A stretch of 59,482 nt of DNA from Oceanospirillaceae bacterium (GTDB lineage Bacteria; Pseudomonadota; Gammaproteobacteria; Pseudomonadales; Balneatricaceae). Positions within the stretch are counted from its first letter, which is position 1, and each line of letters begins with the position of its first letter. The position numbers were made by a program, and so were the translations under genes. Below are positions 1-8,712 of this stretch, in pieces. The stretch spans positions 1-59,482 of the forward strand of contig JABSRB010000036.1 in assembly GCA_013215375.1 (NCBI GenBank), written 5' to 3'. The notes below the pieces were generated by a model. The model had not been told where the DNA came from, did not search any database, and saw nothing but the letters and a program-made list of their open reading frames with translations.

Positions 1-43
1 CTGAGTAGTAAGCTTGTTGCTCGCTTGCTGCCTTGTCTGTGGA

Positions 44-76
44 GGCGCATTCTATACAGATTTGAAATTGTGTCAA
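44..76 (-). promoter_or_regulatory. rRNA-type (rrn P1-like) promoter reading out of the left edge
   Basis: On the minus strand a perfect -35 TTGACA (76..71) is followed after 16 bp by -10 TAGAAT (54..49) and immediately by a GCGCC discriminator (48..44), with an AT-rich upstream flank. A GC-rich GCGCC discriminator after a near-consensus sigma-70 promoter is typical of stringently controlled rRNA and tRNA promoters. No gene lies between it and the window edge, so the driven gene, inferred to be an rrn operon, starts outside the window. Confidence 0.6.
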
Positions 77-129
77 CTACTTATTTAAGATAACTTATAG
101 TTTCTGTCTGCAGCACCTATCAGGTACTA

Positions 130-155
130 AAAAGGCTGCAATTGCAGCCTTTCCT
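130..155 (-). terminator. Rho-independent terminator of rph
   Basis: Perfect hairpin GGCTGCAA/TTGCAGCC at 134-149, followed on the minus strand by a T run (TTTTTAG). It lies about 20 bp past the rph stop codon, which fits an intrinsic terminator. The plus-strand side also has a short T tract, so it may work in both directions. Confidence 0.8.
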
Positions 156-174
156 TGTCACAACCTTAGCTTCT

Positions 175-945
175 TTATACCGCTAGCGCTTCTTTTTGCT
201 TTTCGATAATAACTTGAATACCTTGACGTGCCAGCTTGAGCATTTTACCTAGCTCTTCTTCAGTATACGGCTTGCCTTCTGCTGTACCTTGAATTTCAAT
301 GAAACCGCCTTTTTCTGTCATGATCACATTCATATCGGTTTCAGCATCCGAATCTTCTGCGTAATCAAGGTCAAGTACCGCTTCACCTTTATAGATACCC
401 ACAGAGATGGCACCAATCATCACTTTTAAAGGATCGCCTTTTAAAGCGCCGTGTTTATCTTTCTTTAAAAAGTTAATCGCATCCACTAATGCAACACAAG
501 CGCCTGTTATAGATGCAGTACGCGTACCACCATCTGCCTGTAATACATCGCAATCTATAGTTATGGTGTTTTCACCCAGCTTTTTTAAATCTAATGCCGC
601 GCGTAAGGAGCGCCCTATTAAACGCTGAATTTCAACAGTGCGACCCGTTTGTTTGCCGCGACTTGCTTCACGCCCATTACGAGTATTGGTTGAACGCGGT
701 AACATGCCGTATTCAGCGGTTACCCAGCCGGTACCTGAACCCCTTAAAAAACGCGGCACTCCGCGCTCAACTGTTGCTGTACAAATTACTTTAGTATCAC
801 CGAACTCAACTAACACAGAACCTTCCGCGTGTTTGGTGAAATTTCGAGTGAATTTAATTTCACGTAACTGATCAAGCTCACGCCCACTTGGACGATGCGA
901 TACCACGCCTAGAGACTGCAATTGATCAGACATAGATTTACTCAT
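175..945 (-). CDS. rph: Ribonuclease PH
   Basis: Phosphorolytic 3'-5' exoribonuclease that trims tRNA precursors in the cytoplasm. The family core is recognisable from [11 protein letters not shown] onward, with the internal stretches [41 protein letters not shown] and [11 protein letters not shown] that line the phosphate/RNA site. I chose the ATG at 945, giving 256 aa, because AAAGGT precedes it. The family usually starts at the RPSGR motif (about 238 aa), so there is an N-terminal extension of about 18 residues here, or a shorter non-ATG start is used. It is divergent from yicC, a common pairing in gammaproteobacteria, and is closed by the hairpin at 130-155. Confidence 0.96.
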   Translation of the reverse strand: MSKSMSDQLQSLGVVSHRPSGRELDQLREIKFTRNFTKHAEGSVLVEFGDTKVICTATVERGVPRFLRGSGTGWVTAEYGMLPRSTNTRNGREASRGKQTGRTVEIQRLIGRSLRAALDLKKLGENTITIDCDVLQADGGTRTASITGACVALVDAINFLKKDKHGALKGDPLKVMIGAISVGIYKGEAVLDLDYAEDSDAETDMNVIMTEKGGFIEIQGTAEGKPYTEEELGKMLKLARQGIQVIIEKQKEALAV

Positions 946-1064
946 GAATTTAACCTTTAAATTATTCAACAAATGTGGTGTTTATCAGCTTTTTTAGATA
1001 TAGCATAGAGCGCTTAAAGCCGACAACTAAACGATGGCGCCTATTCTAATAGAGATTGATGCAT

Positions 1065-1928
1065 ATGACACGCAGTATGACCGCATTTGCCCGACAAGAA
1101 TCTCAGCACAGCTGGGGAAATTTAGTCTGGGAGTTGAGATCTGTAAATCAACGCTTTCTCGAACCGCATATTCGCATACCCGATAGTTTCAGAGAGATAG
1201 AACCGCTGATGCGCGAACAACTGAGAAAACATTTAAGTCGCGGTAAAATTGATTGCACATTGCGCTTTGAAGTCTCTAAAGCACAGCAGAGCATGCAAGT
1301 TAATGAAAAACTTGCCCAGCAACTGATAAAGGCGGCTGAAAAAATCGGCAGTTTAACCAGTTCAGCACTACCAATCGACACTTTGGAAGTATTGCGCTGG
1401 CCCGGCGTTATGCTCGACGCAGAATTGGATATGGAAGCCTGTAAAAAACACGCCGTCAATTTATTCGCTGCTGCCATCCAAGACTTAAACCAGGGAAGAG
1501 CTCGCGAGGGAGAACAGCTTGCTCTGCTAATTGCTACCCGTTTGGATTCAATCACCCAAGTAGTTGCAGACGTCAGAGATAAAATGCCGTTAATTTTAGA
1601 TAAGCAGCGTGAACTGCTGCTGAAGCGTGTTGCTGATTTAGGCTTAGAAATTGACGGGGTCCGTATCGAACAAGAAATTGCGCTGCTAGCGCAAAAGGCT
1701 GATGTTGCAGAGGAAATTGACCGATTAGATACCCACGTACAGGAAGTTCGGCGTATTTTGCAGCAAAAAGGCGCTATTGGCCGCAGACTAGATTTCTTAA
1801 TGCAAGAGCTCAATCGTGAAGCAAATACCCTCTCCTCTAAGTCTATTGTGGTGGATACCACTAATAGTGCCGTTGAGCTTAAAGTATTGATTGAGCAAAT
1901 GCGCGAGCAGATCCAGAATATCGAGTAA
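1065..1928 (+). CDS. yicC: YicC family endoribonuclease-like protein
   Basis: YicC-type protein, a family known in E. coli for roles in stationary-phase growth and RNA degradation. The N-terminal signature TRSMTAFARQE and the following WELRSVNQRFLE and RGKIDCTLRFE are characteristic. The C-terminal domain (roughly residues 200-287) contains EIDRLDTHVQEVRRIL and GRRLDFLMQELNREANTLSSKS, both highly conserved. Starting at 1065 gives 287 aa, the E. coli length; earlier in-frame starts at 1056 and 1059 would add 2-3 residues. It is divergent from rph across about 120 bp that must hold both promoters. Confidence 0.93.
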   Translation: MTRSMTAFARQESQHSWGNLVWELRSVNQRFLEPHIRIPDSFREIEPLMREQLRKHLSRGKIDCTLRFEVSKAQQSMQVNEKLAQQLIKAAEKIGSLTSSALPIDTLEVLRWPGVMLDAELDMEACKKHAVNLFAAAIQDLNQGRAREGEQLALLIATRLDSITQVVADVRDKMPLILDKQRELLLKRVADLGLEIDGVRIEQEIALLAQKADVAEEIDRLDTHVQEVRRILQQKGAIGRRLDFLMQELNREANTLSSKSIVVDTTNSAVELKVLIEQMREQIQNIE

Positions 1929-1999
1929 GCCTGCTCTGTTCATTTACTAAAAGTACTATTACCAAAACTTTACCTAAAAATCCCATGCAGATAAACCAA

Positions 2000-2878
2000 T
2001 CACTCGCCCCTGTAATGTTCCTGCATAAACTCCATAAAGGTCTTGCTGGCGTTAGACAAGTAGTGATTTTTCTTCCACGCCAGCCCAAGTTTTAACACTA
2101 TCGGTGGTGAGAATGGCAGGCAGATTAAATCCCGTTCGTCCTGCATAATGCCACCTAAACAGTTAGTGATCCCCAGATTATTTTTCACTAGGGATTTTTG
2201 CAATTCAATCAGGTTGGTTTCCATCTTGATATCTAATAACACATCATGCTGCTGTGAATACCGGCTAATCGCTTCGCGTAAAAAATAACCTTCACGAAAT
2301 AGTATTAGCGGTTGCTGGCAGAAAGTCGCGAGTGTCATTGATTGGCTAGCGGCCAGTGGATGGCTTGTCGGCATGCCAACCATCATCGGCTCTTCAATAA
2401 AATCGACATAGCGCAGTTGTGCGGATTGTTGTTCAGCACGAACAAGCGCGATATCCACTTCTCCATTGAGCAACATCGTTTCCAGTGCCGCGGTGCCCTG
2501 CTCATACAATTGCACGTTGATGTTTGGATATTGCTGTTTAAAGGCGACTAAAACTTGCGGAAAATAATAAGACCCCATCATCGCCGATATGCCAAATCTC
2601 ACTACGCCGCTATTCAGGTCTTTAAGCTCTTGCATCTGCAACGCGACCTGCTCAGCATTAGCTAACAACTGTACTGCAGACTTATAGAGCACCTTCCCCT
2701 CGGCAGTCAGCAAGTCATTTTTATCACTGCGATTGATTAAGTTTAATCCCAAGCGCTGCTCAAGCTTTTTAATCGCAATGCTAAGGGCCGGCTGGGCTAT
2801 GCCTATTTTCTTGGCTGCTCGGGTGAAATTACCGGTATCTGCCAATTGTTTAAAATATTCTAATTGCTGTAGATTCAT
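2000..2878 (-). CDS. gcdR: LysR-type regulator of the glutarate (gcd) genes
   Basis: LysR-family transcription factor of 292 aa. The N-terminal winged helix-turn-helix is clear ([24 protein letters not shown], then [17 protein letters not shown], residues 2-45), followed by a periplasmic-binding-like co-inducer domain. It is divergent from gcdH across a 107-bp AT-rich spacer, the usual place for LysR binding sites. By analogy with the Pseudomonas gcdR-gcdHG arrangement it probably activates gcdH-gcdG in response to glutarate or a derivative. The family is certain; the specific role is inferred from position. It converges with yicC. Confidence 0.85.
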   Translation of the reverse strand: MNLQQLEYFKQLADTGNFTRAAKKIGIAQPALSIAIKKLEQRLGLNLINRSDKNDLLTAEGKVLYKSAVQLLANAEQVALQMQELKDLNSGVVRFGISAMMGSYYFPQVLVAFKQQYPNINVQLYEQGTAALETMLLNGEVDIALVRAEQQSAQLRYVDFIEEPMMVGMPTSHPLAASQSMTLATFCQQPLILFREGYFLREAISRYSQQHDVLLDIKMETNLIELQKSLVKNNLGITNCLGGIMQDERDLICLPFSPPIVLKLGLAWKKNHYLSNASKTFMEFMQEHYRGE

Positions 2879-2985
2879 ATAATTTATTTATCAAAAATAT
2901 AACTTCAATATATTATATTTATCATATTTTTAGGCGTAAAGTCATCCCAATGATTAATAATCGCTGCTTAAATTTTGGAGTCACC
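2879..2985. promoter_or_regulatory. Divergent gcdR/gcdH control region
   Basis: AT-rich 107-bp spacer with several overlapping AT-rich dyads (for example AATATATT and TATCA...ATATTATATTTATCATA) that could be LysR T-N11-A boxes. The gcdH ribosome-binding site TTGGAG lies 5-10 bp before its ATG. Exact operators cannot be assigned from one sequence. Confidence 0.4.
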
Positions 2986-4164
2986 ATGAGCAAACGCACC
3001 CCCTTCAACTGGCAAGACCCGATGTTACTCGACAGTCAATTAAGCGAAGACGAACGGATGATCCGCGATACTGCCCGTGCCTATTGCCAAGATAAACTGT
3101 TACCGAGAATATTATTAGCCAACCGTACTGAAAGATTCGATCGCGAAATTATGACGGAGCTGGGTGAATTAGGGCTGTTAGGCGCGACTCTCCCTGCTGA
3201 ATATGGCGGCAGCGAGGTCAATTATGTTAGCTACGGTCTAGTCGCCCGTGAAGTTGAGCGGGTTGATAGCAGCTACCGCAGCGCCATGAGCGTGCAAGCA
3301 TCACTAGTGATTCATCCCATTTACAATTATGGCACTGAAGCGCAGCGGCGCAAATATTTACCTAAGCTTGCCAGTGGTGAATGGGTCGGCTGTTTTGGTT
3401 TAACCGAGCCTGATTCTGGCAGCGATCCGGGGTCGATGATCACCCGTGCCACTATGGTGGATGGCGGTTATCGTTTAAACGGTGCCAAGATGTGGATCAC
3501 AAACTCACCGATTGCCGATGTCTTTGTAGTATGGGCGAAGCTGGACGGAGTTATTCGTGGTTTTGTGCTTGAGAAAGGCATGGAGGGGCTATCCGCTCCT
3601 AAGATTGAAGGTAAGTTTGCGCTGCGGGCATCGGTTACCGGCGAGATTGTGATGGATAATGTTTTTGTCCCCACTGCTAACATGTTTCCCGAGATCAAGG
3701 GGCTTGCAGGACCTTTTGGTTGTTTAAATAAAGCCCGATATGGTATTGCTTGGGGCTGTTTAGGTGCAGCAGAATTCTGTTTTGAAGCTGCCCGTACTTA
3801 CACTTTAGAGCGAAAACAATTTAATCGCCCACTGGCGGCCAATCAATTAATTCAAAAGAAGCTGGCAGATATGCAAACCGAAATTAGCTTAGGCTTACAA
3901 GGTTGTTTGCAGATGGGCCGCCTAATGGATAACGATCAGTGCCCTGTAGAACTTATTTCGCTGTTAAAACGCAATAACTGCGGCAAGTCTTTAGACATTG
4001 CGCGAGTCTCTCGAGATATGCACGGTGGCAATGGCATCAGCGATGAATTTGGGGTAATTCGCCATGTAATGAATCTTGAGGCGGTAAATACTTATGAGGG
4101 AACTCATGATGTGCATGCGTTAATTTTGGGCCGTGCGATCACTGGCATTGCGGCGTTCTGCTAA
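2986..4164 (+). CDS. gcdH: Glutaryl-CoA dehydrogenase
   Basis: FAD-dependent acyl-CoA dehydrogenase, 392 aa, that oxidises and decarboxylates glutaryl-CoA to crotonyl-CoA in lysine/glutarate catabolism. Family marks: [10 protein letters not shown] containing the GCDH-type arginine for the distal carboxylate, [15 protein letters not shown] in the FAD/substrate region, and [19 protein letters not shown] near the C-terminus with the catalytic glutamate. The start at 2986 ([11 protein letters not shown]) has RBS TTGGAG; the in-frame ATG at 2950 lacks one. The stop overlaps the ATG of the CoA-transferase by one base (TAATG), so the pair is translationally coupled. Confidence 0.95.
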   Translation: MSKRTPFNWQDPMLLDSQLSEDERMIRDTARAYCQDKLLPRILLANRTERFDREIMTELGELGLLGATLPAEYGGSEVNYVSYGLVAREVERVDSSYRSAMSVQASLVIHPIYNYGTEAQRRKYLPKLASGEWVGCFGLTEPDSGSDPGSMITRATMVDGGYRLNGAKMWITNSPIADVFVVWAKLDGVIRGFVLEKGMEGLSAPKIEGKFALRASVTGEIVMDNVFVPTANMFPEIKGLAGPFGCLNKARYGIAWGCLGAAEFCFEAARTYTLERKQFNRPLAANQLIQKKLADMQTEISLGLQGCLQMGRLMDNDQCPVELISLLKRNNCGKSLDIARVSRDMHGGNGISDEFGVIRHVMNLEAVNTYEGTHDVHALILGRAITGIAAFC

Positions 4165-5378
4165 TGTCCGGCGCTTTAACGGGAATTAAGGTAGTCGACC
4201 TCAGCCGCATTTTAGCTGGCCCCTGGGCCTCGCAGATGCTGGCGGATTTCGGTGCACAAGTGATTAAGGTTGAGCGACCTAAAAAAGGCGACGATACCCG
4301 TTATTGGGGCCCCCCGTTTATAAAGGAAGCCTGCGATGAGCAACCACCACAGGCGGCTTATTTTCACTGTGTTAATCGCAATAAGCAATCCATCGCTATC
4401 GACATTACTCATGCCGATGGCCAACAAATCATTTGCGATCTGATTAAAGATGCCGATGTGTTGATCGAAAATTATAAAGTCGGGGGATTAGCCAAATATG
4501 GTCTGGATTATATCAGCCTTAGCCGCCTAAACCCCAAGCTAGTTTACTGCTCTATCACCGGCTTTGGTCAGACAGGACCCTGTGCCAATAAAGCCGGTTA
4601 TGATGCAATGATCCAAGGTGAAGGCGGGCTAATGAGCATCACTGGAGAACCTGAGGGTAAGCCGATGAAGGTCGGCGTGGCGCTGGTTGATATCATGACC
4701 GGCCTCTATGCCTGCAATGCAATATTGGCGGCACTGATGTCTCGCCAGCAAAGCCAAAAAGGACAATATATCGATATTGCTTTGCTTGACGTGCAAATGG
4801 CGACGCTGGCTAATCAGGGCATGAACTACTTAGCCTGCGGTAAAAACCCCACTAGACTCGGCAATGCTCACCCAAATATTGTTCCTTATCAAACATTCGC
4901 CACTAGTGATGGCAGCATTATCTTGGCGGTCGGCAATGATAGTCAGTTCGCCAAGTTTTGCCAGGTCATTGGCCATCCAGATATCGCCGACAGCCCACTC
5001 TTTGCCACTAATGCTCAACGAGTCGTTAATCGAGATGAGCTAGTACCGTTGATCAGTGCTGTAATGGCGACACAGCCTAGCCATCTTTGGATTGAGGCGC
5101 TGGAAAAGGTGGCAGTGCCCTGTGGGCCTGTTAACACTTTAGAGCAGGTCTTTGCTCATCCGCAAATCAAACATCGGCAGATGGTGCGGCAAGTACCCGA
5201 CGGGGAAGATAATATGTTTGATACCATTGCCTCGCCGATAAATTTATCCGACACTCCGGTTGAATATCATAGCGCACCACCAGCACTGGGCCAGCATACT
5301 CAGAAAATTTTGCTGGAAGACCTACAGATGAGTTCGTCTATTTTCAACAAGCTACTCAGCCAAGGAATTATTGGTTAA
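4164..5378 (+). CDS. gcdG: CaiB/BaiF family CoA-transferase, probably succinyl-CoA:glutarate CoA-transferase
   Basis: Family III CoA-transferase of 404 aa. N-terminal GIKVVDLSRILAGPWASQMLADFGAQVIKVERP is the class signature. The catalytic aspartate region is visible around QGEGGLMSITGEPEGKPMKVGVALVDIMTG, and the C-terminal domain includes AVPCGPVNTLEQVFAHPQ. Coupled behind gcdH it most likely activates glutarate to glutaryl-CoA, as GcdG/SUGCT does. The family is certain; the substrate is inferred from the operon. Confidence 0.88.
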   Translation: MSGALTGIKVVDLSRILAGPWASQMLADFGAQVIKVERPKKGDDTRYWGPPFIKEACDEQPPQAAYFHCVNRNKQSIAIDITHADGQQIICDLIKDADVLIENYKVGGLAKYGLDYISLSRLNPKLVYCSITGFGQTGPCANKAGYDAMIQGEGGLMSITGEPEGKPMKVGVALVDIMTGLYACNAILAALMSRQQSQKGQYIDIALLDVQMATLANQGMNYLACGKNPTRLGNAHPNIVPYQTFATSDGSIILAVGNDSQFAKFCQVIGHPDIADSPLFATNAQRVVNRDELVPLISAVMATQPSHLWIEALEKVAVPCGPVNTLEQVFAHPQIKHRQMVRQVPDGEDNMFDTIASPINLSDTPVEYHSAPPALGQHTQKILLEDLQMSSSIFNKLLSQGIIG

Positions 5379-6086
5379 GCACTTTATCTCAGAAAAATTC
5401 TGCAGGGCTAGGTAGCTCAACCGTTGATCATAAGCTCTGTAAATACAGCTGGTGCTACACTTGTATATCCGAGCGATCTTTAATCCCTAACTTGCATTTT
5501 ACATTTTGCCAATGAAAATGCCCCGTACTCCTAGTCAGCTAATAACTGCAACCTTTCATTTTTCCTCATCTAATACACCTTGGATAACAGTTGCTGCCTG
5601 TTCGCTAAGCGTTTCATTTATGAAAAATATTTAGATAAATACCCTTAGGTATACACATCAACCTGCAAAAAATAGACGTCAAAGGAGAGCACCAGATCAG
5701 TTAATCACAGTTATACAGTAGCTTCGACCGCTTTTACTTCTTAGATGCCGCTCAGAAAACACTGGAGCGTAGCGGAGGATAACACCTTTGATATCGTTGA
5801 AGATTATAGTGTTGATTCAGGTTAAAGATCGACAAGTTAAAGAGTTCATTGCCCCTCTTGCAAGGCTGTTATTGGCCGATCCCGATCAATTGGCAAGTAT
5901 TTAATCGGTACCAAATCCAGTTAAATGAATTGAGACTAAAGTATCCGCTGGAGCTCAATCTCAAGGCATCACAATTAAATCAAAGAGCAGCTTGCGCAGT
6001 AATCTCCGATAAAGCTAACTTGTAAGTTGTTAAGCCTAAATTCGGCAGTTGAATATATCGGTATGCAACGGCGAACAAACTATTCT
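5379..6086. other. 700-bp stretch without a clear gene; possible coding relics
   Basis: No convincing full-length gene. Two short fragments look protein-like: a plus-strand 38-codon frame at 5788-5904, and a minus-strand frame near 5570-5650 reading NETLSEQAATVIQGVLDEEK before a stop. These may be remains of decayed genes. I see no terminator, tRNA or repeat. Confidence 0.4.
5788..5904 (+). CDS. Possible 38-aa peptide or relic
   Basis: TTG start preceded by GGAGG at an 8-bp spacing, then 38 codons containing KIIVLIQVKDRQVKEFIAPL and ending ADPDQLASI. The beta-strand then helix pattern vaguely resembles the start of an antibiotic-biosynthesis-monooxygenase-like ferredoxin fold, but it stops far too early. 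It could be a truncated relic or chance. Confidence 0.2.
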   Translation: MISLKIIVLIQVKDRQVKEFIAPLARLLLADPDQLASI

Positions 6087-6602
6087 CTAACCTGCTCTTT
6101 TCAAAGACTGCAGCTCTACAATAATTTGCGAATATTCACTTAACTCAGGGAAAAAGTCATCGACTTCAACGACTGCCTGCTCCTCTTGGAAAAACTGGCC
6201 GAAATCCGCTAATAATGCAGGCACATAGGCTAATTCAGCTTCTCCCCACTGCCTTGAGTAACTGTAGCGGTAGATGTTAGCTTTAGCGGTACCACTGCAT
6301 GCGATACTCACTAAATTTAGCAAGCGATGCAAAGCACATGCCTCCTCCTCTGCCAATAGTGCTGCAATATCCATTAACCATTGATCCGATTTTTTCTGCG
6401 CTAAGGTAAAAAAATCAACCCATAAATCCTCTGCTATTATTTGAGCAACCCTATCGCGTGGATCGCTGCCTATCTCATAGGCTGGGGAAATTTCTGCAAC
6501 TTGTGCATGCCCCTCCTCATCAACATGCAATATTTCACGGCGACTAAAATCTAGTTCCCCAAGCACATCGACAGGATTTTTGAGACTATTATTTGCTTTC
6601 AA
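6087..6602 (-). CDS. Hypothetical protein, 171 aa
   Basis: Soluble, acidic protein that I do not recognise. No signal peptide or membrane segment is visible. It is helix-rich, with stretches such as DRVAQIIAEDLWVDFFTLAQKKSDQWL and FGQFFQEEQAVVEVDDFFPELSEYSQIIVELQSL. I chose the TTG at 6602 because AAAGGA lies about 8 bp before it; the frame extends to another TTG at 6620 without a good RBS. It is divergent from the short-chain dehydrogenase across about 110 bp. No functional hint beyond that. Confidence 0.6.
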   Translation of the reverse strand: MKANNSLKNPVDVLGELDFSRREILHVDEEGHAQVAEISPAYEIGSDPRDRVAQIIAEDLWVDFFTLAQKKSDQWLMDIAALLAEEEACALHRLLNLVSIACSGTAKANIYRYSYSRQWGEAELAYVPALLADFGQFFQEEQAVVEVDDFFPELSEYSQIIVELQSLKRAG

Positions 6603-6660
6603 TTTTGATTTCCTTTGCAACTAAAGTAAGCAGCTCTAGGTTATGATGGTTCATCTACAG

Positions 6661-6676
6661 GTTATGTAGAGGTCTC
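6661..6676 (+). repeat. Solo inverted-repeat end related to the 15.5-kb MITE
   Basis: The 16-mer GTTATGTAGAGGTCTC differs at one base from the right terminal repeat of the MITE at 15525-15686. No matching left end lies within the 60 bp before the neighbouring gene, so this looks like a relic or partial copy. It sits 40 bp before the start of the short-chain dehydrogenase. Confidence 0.5.
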
Positions 6677-6715
6677 TGCATGCAAGTTCACAAATTATTA
6701 ACAAGGAGCTTTATT

Positions 6716-7378
6716 TTGAATAATGTTGTTATCACTGGTGCTAACAGGGGCATTGGTTTGGCTCTCGTCAATGCTTTTATAGCAAAAGATTTTAATGTTT
6801 ATGCACTATGCCGCCGTTCTAGTACTGAGCTCGACGCCACAAAGGCGAAGGTTATTACTGAGATCGATGTCACTAGCGAGCAAGGCTTGCTTGCAATGAA
6901 AGTAAATTTACAAGATCTGTCTATCGACATACTGATCAACAATGCCGGCATTTTACGCTCCAATACGCTCAGCGAGCTTAATCCAGAGACTATTTTAGAA
7001 CAATTCAAAGTCAATGCCATGGCTCCATTACTGGTCGTTGATCAATTAAAGTCACAACTGGCAACGCCAGCAAAGATCGCTTTAATCAGCTCCAGAATGG
7101 GATCTATTAGTGATAACAGCTCGGGAGGCGCTTATGGCTATAGGATGTCAAAATCAGCATTAAATGCTGCTGGCATGTCGCTGGCGAAAGATTTAGCTAG
7201 CCTGCAAATCAGTGTCGGTATCTATCACCCAGGCTGGGTACAAACCGATATGGTTAATCACAGTGGGGATATTAGCGCCACTGATGCGGCGGTAAAACTT
7301 TGTGATTTAATTATTGAACAAAACATGTCCAACACTGGATCTTTTACTCACTCTAATGGCCAAAACCTACCTTGGTAG
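6716..7378 (+). CDS. Short-chain dehydrogenase/reductase (CsgA/C-factor-like)
   Basis: NAD(P)-dependent classical SDR of 220 aa with the Rossmann motif VVITGANRGIG (residues 4-14), structural NNAG, catalytic serine in ALISSRMGS, and YGYRMSK carrying the Tyr-x3-Lys catalytic pair; HPGWVQTDM follows the active site. The true start is the TTG at 6716, since AAGGAG sits 9 bp upstream; the ATG at 6680 would add 12 residues and has no RBS. Small SDRs of this type resemble the Myxococcus C-signal protein CsgA, but the substrate cannot be told. Monocistronic by position. Confidence 0.88.
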   Translation: MNNVVITGANRGIGLALVNAFIAKDFNVYALCRRSSTELDATKAKVITEIDVTSEQGLLAMKVNLQDLSIDILINNAGILRSNTLSELNPETILEQFKVNAMAPLLVVDQLKSQLATPAKIALISSRMGSISDNSSGGAYGYRMSKSALNAAGMSLAKDLASLQISVGIYHPGWVQTDMVNHSGDISATDAAVKLCDLIIEQNMSNTGSFTHSNGQNLPW

Positions 7379-7441
7379 ATATCTCATTAAGCTCTTCCCC
7401 ATACCTATTACCTCTATAAAGGTAGTAGGTAAAGGAGGTAG

Positions 7442-7663
7442 TTACACAGCTTTTAATTTCGCCACAATAAGCGTATATATTTCCGCCTTAGCTAACTCTT
7501 CACCTCGCTGCCCTGCTAACAATGGTATAAACAATTGCAGCAGCTGCGGTAAACATTTTCTTTCTAAATCCCCCATTGTGGCTCTGTATCCTCAGTGTAG
7601 AGAGTTTGAATAATTTCCGACTTGATCGTCTCGCTAGTCGCTATTTCAATTATCTAAAGTGAA
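7442..7663 (-). pseudogene. Frameshifted C-terminal gene remnant
   Basis: Reading the minus strand, one frame encodes IAT-SETIKSEIIQTLYTEDTEPQWG and then stops. After a one-base shift the next frame continues as GDLERKCLPQLLQLFIPLLAG and on to a stop at 7442 (44 codons from the ATG at 7576). The two halves read as one helical protein end, of the sort seen in TetR-type effector domains. I see no intact N-terminal part, so this is probably a decayed, truncated gene; family uncertain. Confidence 0.4.
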
Positions 7664-7709
7664 GGATGGGCTGGGCAGCCTACTTGGCTAATTAAGCTGC
7701 GTTCATCAA

Positions 7710-7945
7710 TCACTCGTCAGAGCGAGTTTTAGCTAACCTATAAAAGCCAGGCCACAACCCTGGCGCTATTATTTGTTCCATTCTTTGATAGGGTGACCAG
7801 CCGAGCTTAAAGTCCTGTGCTACAGTTTCAACCAACACCCCGCGCGCTATTTTATCTCTATGAAAAAATTCGTAACAGGATAAATCTACATCTTGTAACC
7901 ACGAATTGGATCACTTAACCCGTTACTCTCAATCAACTTCCTCCT
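7710..7945 (-). pseudogene. Decayed gene remnant (C-terminal part)
   Basis: A minus-strand frame of about 66 codons (WLQDVDLSCYEFFHRDK, GVLVETVAQDFKLGWSPYQRM, GLWPGFYRLAKTRSDE) ends at 7710. It begins right after an in-frame TGA, and an upstream fragment (SNGLSDPIRGYK) lies in another frame. The pattern suggests a frameshifted, truncated gene. I do not recognise the family. Confidence 0.4.
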
Positions 7946-8071
7946 AACCAACAATGCCTTTTATTCAGACGAGATAGTATTACTAAACCGAATGATTTAT
8001 TTTTTATAAATACTAATTTTTTGATCTAATTTAGATTTAGATCAAAGAAAGACGGACTTAATTACGCTAGT

Positions 8072-8090
8072 ATAATTGATAATCATTATC
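8072..8090 (+). promoter_or_regulatory. Fur box upstream of pseudoazurin gene
   Basis: 15 of 19 positions match the consensus GATAATGATAATCATTATC, including an unbroken TTGATAATCATTATC block. It lies 39 bp before the start of the cupredoxin gene, so it would overlap the promoter and predicts repression by iron-loaded Fur. Confidence 0.75.
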
Positions 8091-8128
8091 AACAACTTAA
8101 TTTCTAATTATCTCGGAGATATATTCAA

Positions 8129-8584
8129 ATGAGAAACACTTTATTCGGTGCGATGTTCGGTATTGCACTAAGCGCAAGTTTTAGTACCTTGGCATATGCC
8201 GCGGAGCACGAAGTGCTTATGCTCAATACTAACGCTAGCGGTATCATGGCTTTTGAACCGGCACTATTAAATGTCGCTGTTGGTGATACCGTTAAATTCA
8301 TCCCCAAAGATATGGGCCACAATGCTGAAAGTATTGAAGGGCTAATGCCTGTAGGCGCCGCCTCCTTCAAAGGTGATATCAGTGCAGAAATCATCATCAA
8401 GATAGAAAAGGAAGGGGTTTATGTGGTGCAGTGTAACCCACACTCAATGATGGCAATGGTCTCTGTTATTGTTGCCGGTAAAGCGACTAATCTTGCTCAG
8501 ATAAAAGAGCAAGCAGAAAATTACAGTACTAAGTTCGTAATGAACAAAACTCGTTTACAGGAAATTTTAGCTAAAATTAATTAA
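8129..8584 (+). CDS. Pseudoazurin-like type 1 copper protein, Fur-boxed
   Basis: Periplasmic blue-copper electron carrier, 151 aa. A signal peptide (residues 1-24, ending AYA-A) is followed by a cupredoxin fold. The four copper ligands are visible: His in MGHNAESIEG, then Cys, His and Met in CNPHSMMAM with pseudoazurin spacing (C-x2-H-x4-M). A C-terminal helical tail (NLAQIKEQAEN to LAKIN) is shared with the second pseudoazurin at 40.4 kb. The upstream Fur box predicts induction by iron starvation, which would suit a copper protein replacing a haem carrier. Electron partners are not visible nearby. Confidence 0.9.
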   Translation: MRNTLFGAMFGIALSASFSTLAYAAEHEVLMLNTNASGIMAFEPALLNVAVGDTVKFIPKDMGHNAESIEGLMPVGAASFKGDISAEIIIKIEKEGVYVVQCNPHSMMAMVSVIVAGKATNLAQIKEQAENYSTKFVMNKTRLQEILAKIN

Positions 8585-8593
8585 TCTCTATGT

Positions 8594-8639
8594 GCTGCGC
8601 TATTGCCACTACTGTCATTGGTAGTAACGCAGCCCTTTT
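8594..8639 (+). terminator. Terminator after pseudoazurin
   Basis: Imperfect hairpin with outer stem GCTGCG (8594-8599)/CGCAGC (8628-8633) and inner pairing CACTAC/GTAGTA, followed by CCTTTTC. Starts 9 bp after the stop codon. Confidence 0.6.
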
Positions 8640-8693
8640 CAATTGTAAAGATTGTAAAGTTGATACCTATTCATGCCTTTCTAATTAGACACT

Positions 8694-8712
8694 ACTAATA
8701 CAAATCATTATC
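8694..8712 (+). promoter_or_regulatory. Fur box without an adjacent gene
   Basis: Matches the Fur consensus at 14 of 19 positions, with the core AATCATTATC and a further CATT extending the hexamer pattern. A possible -10 (TAGAAT) follows about 20 bp later. The next gene, the siderophore binding protein, begins 650 bp downstream. It could be that operon's distal promoter or drive an untranslated RNA. Confidence 0.6.

Noticed and set aside
1148-1861. 237-codon open frame antisense to yicC
   Set aside because: Serine/cysteine-rich low-quality translation lying entirely opposite a conserved gene; a shadow frame.
7314-7613. 99-codon plus-strand frame
   Set aside because: Overlaps the end of the SDR gene and reads the reverse of a better minus-strand remnant; no RBS.
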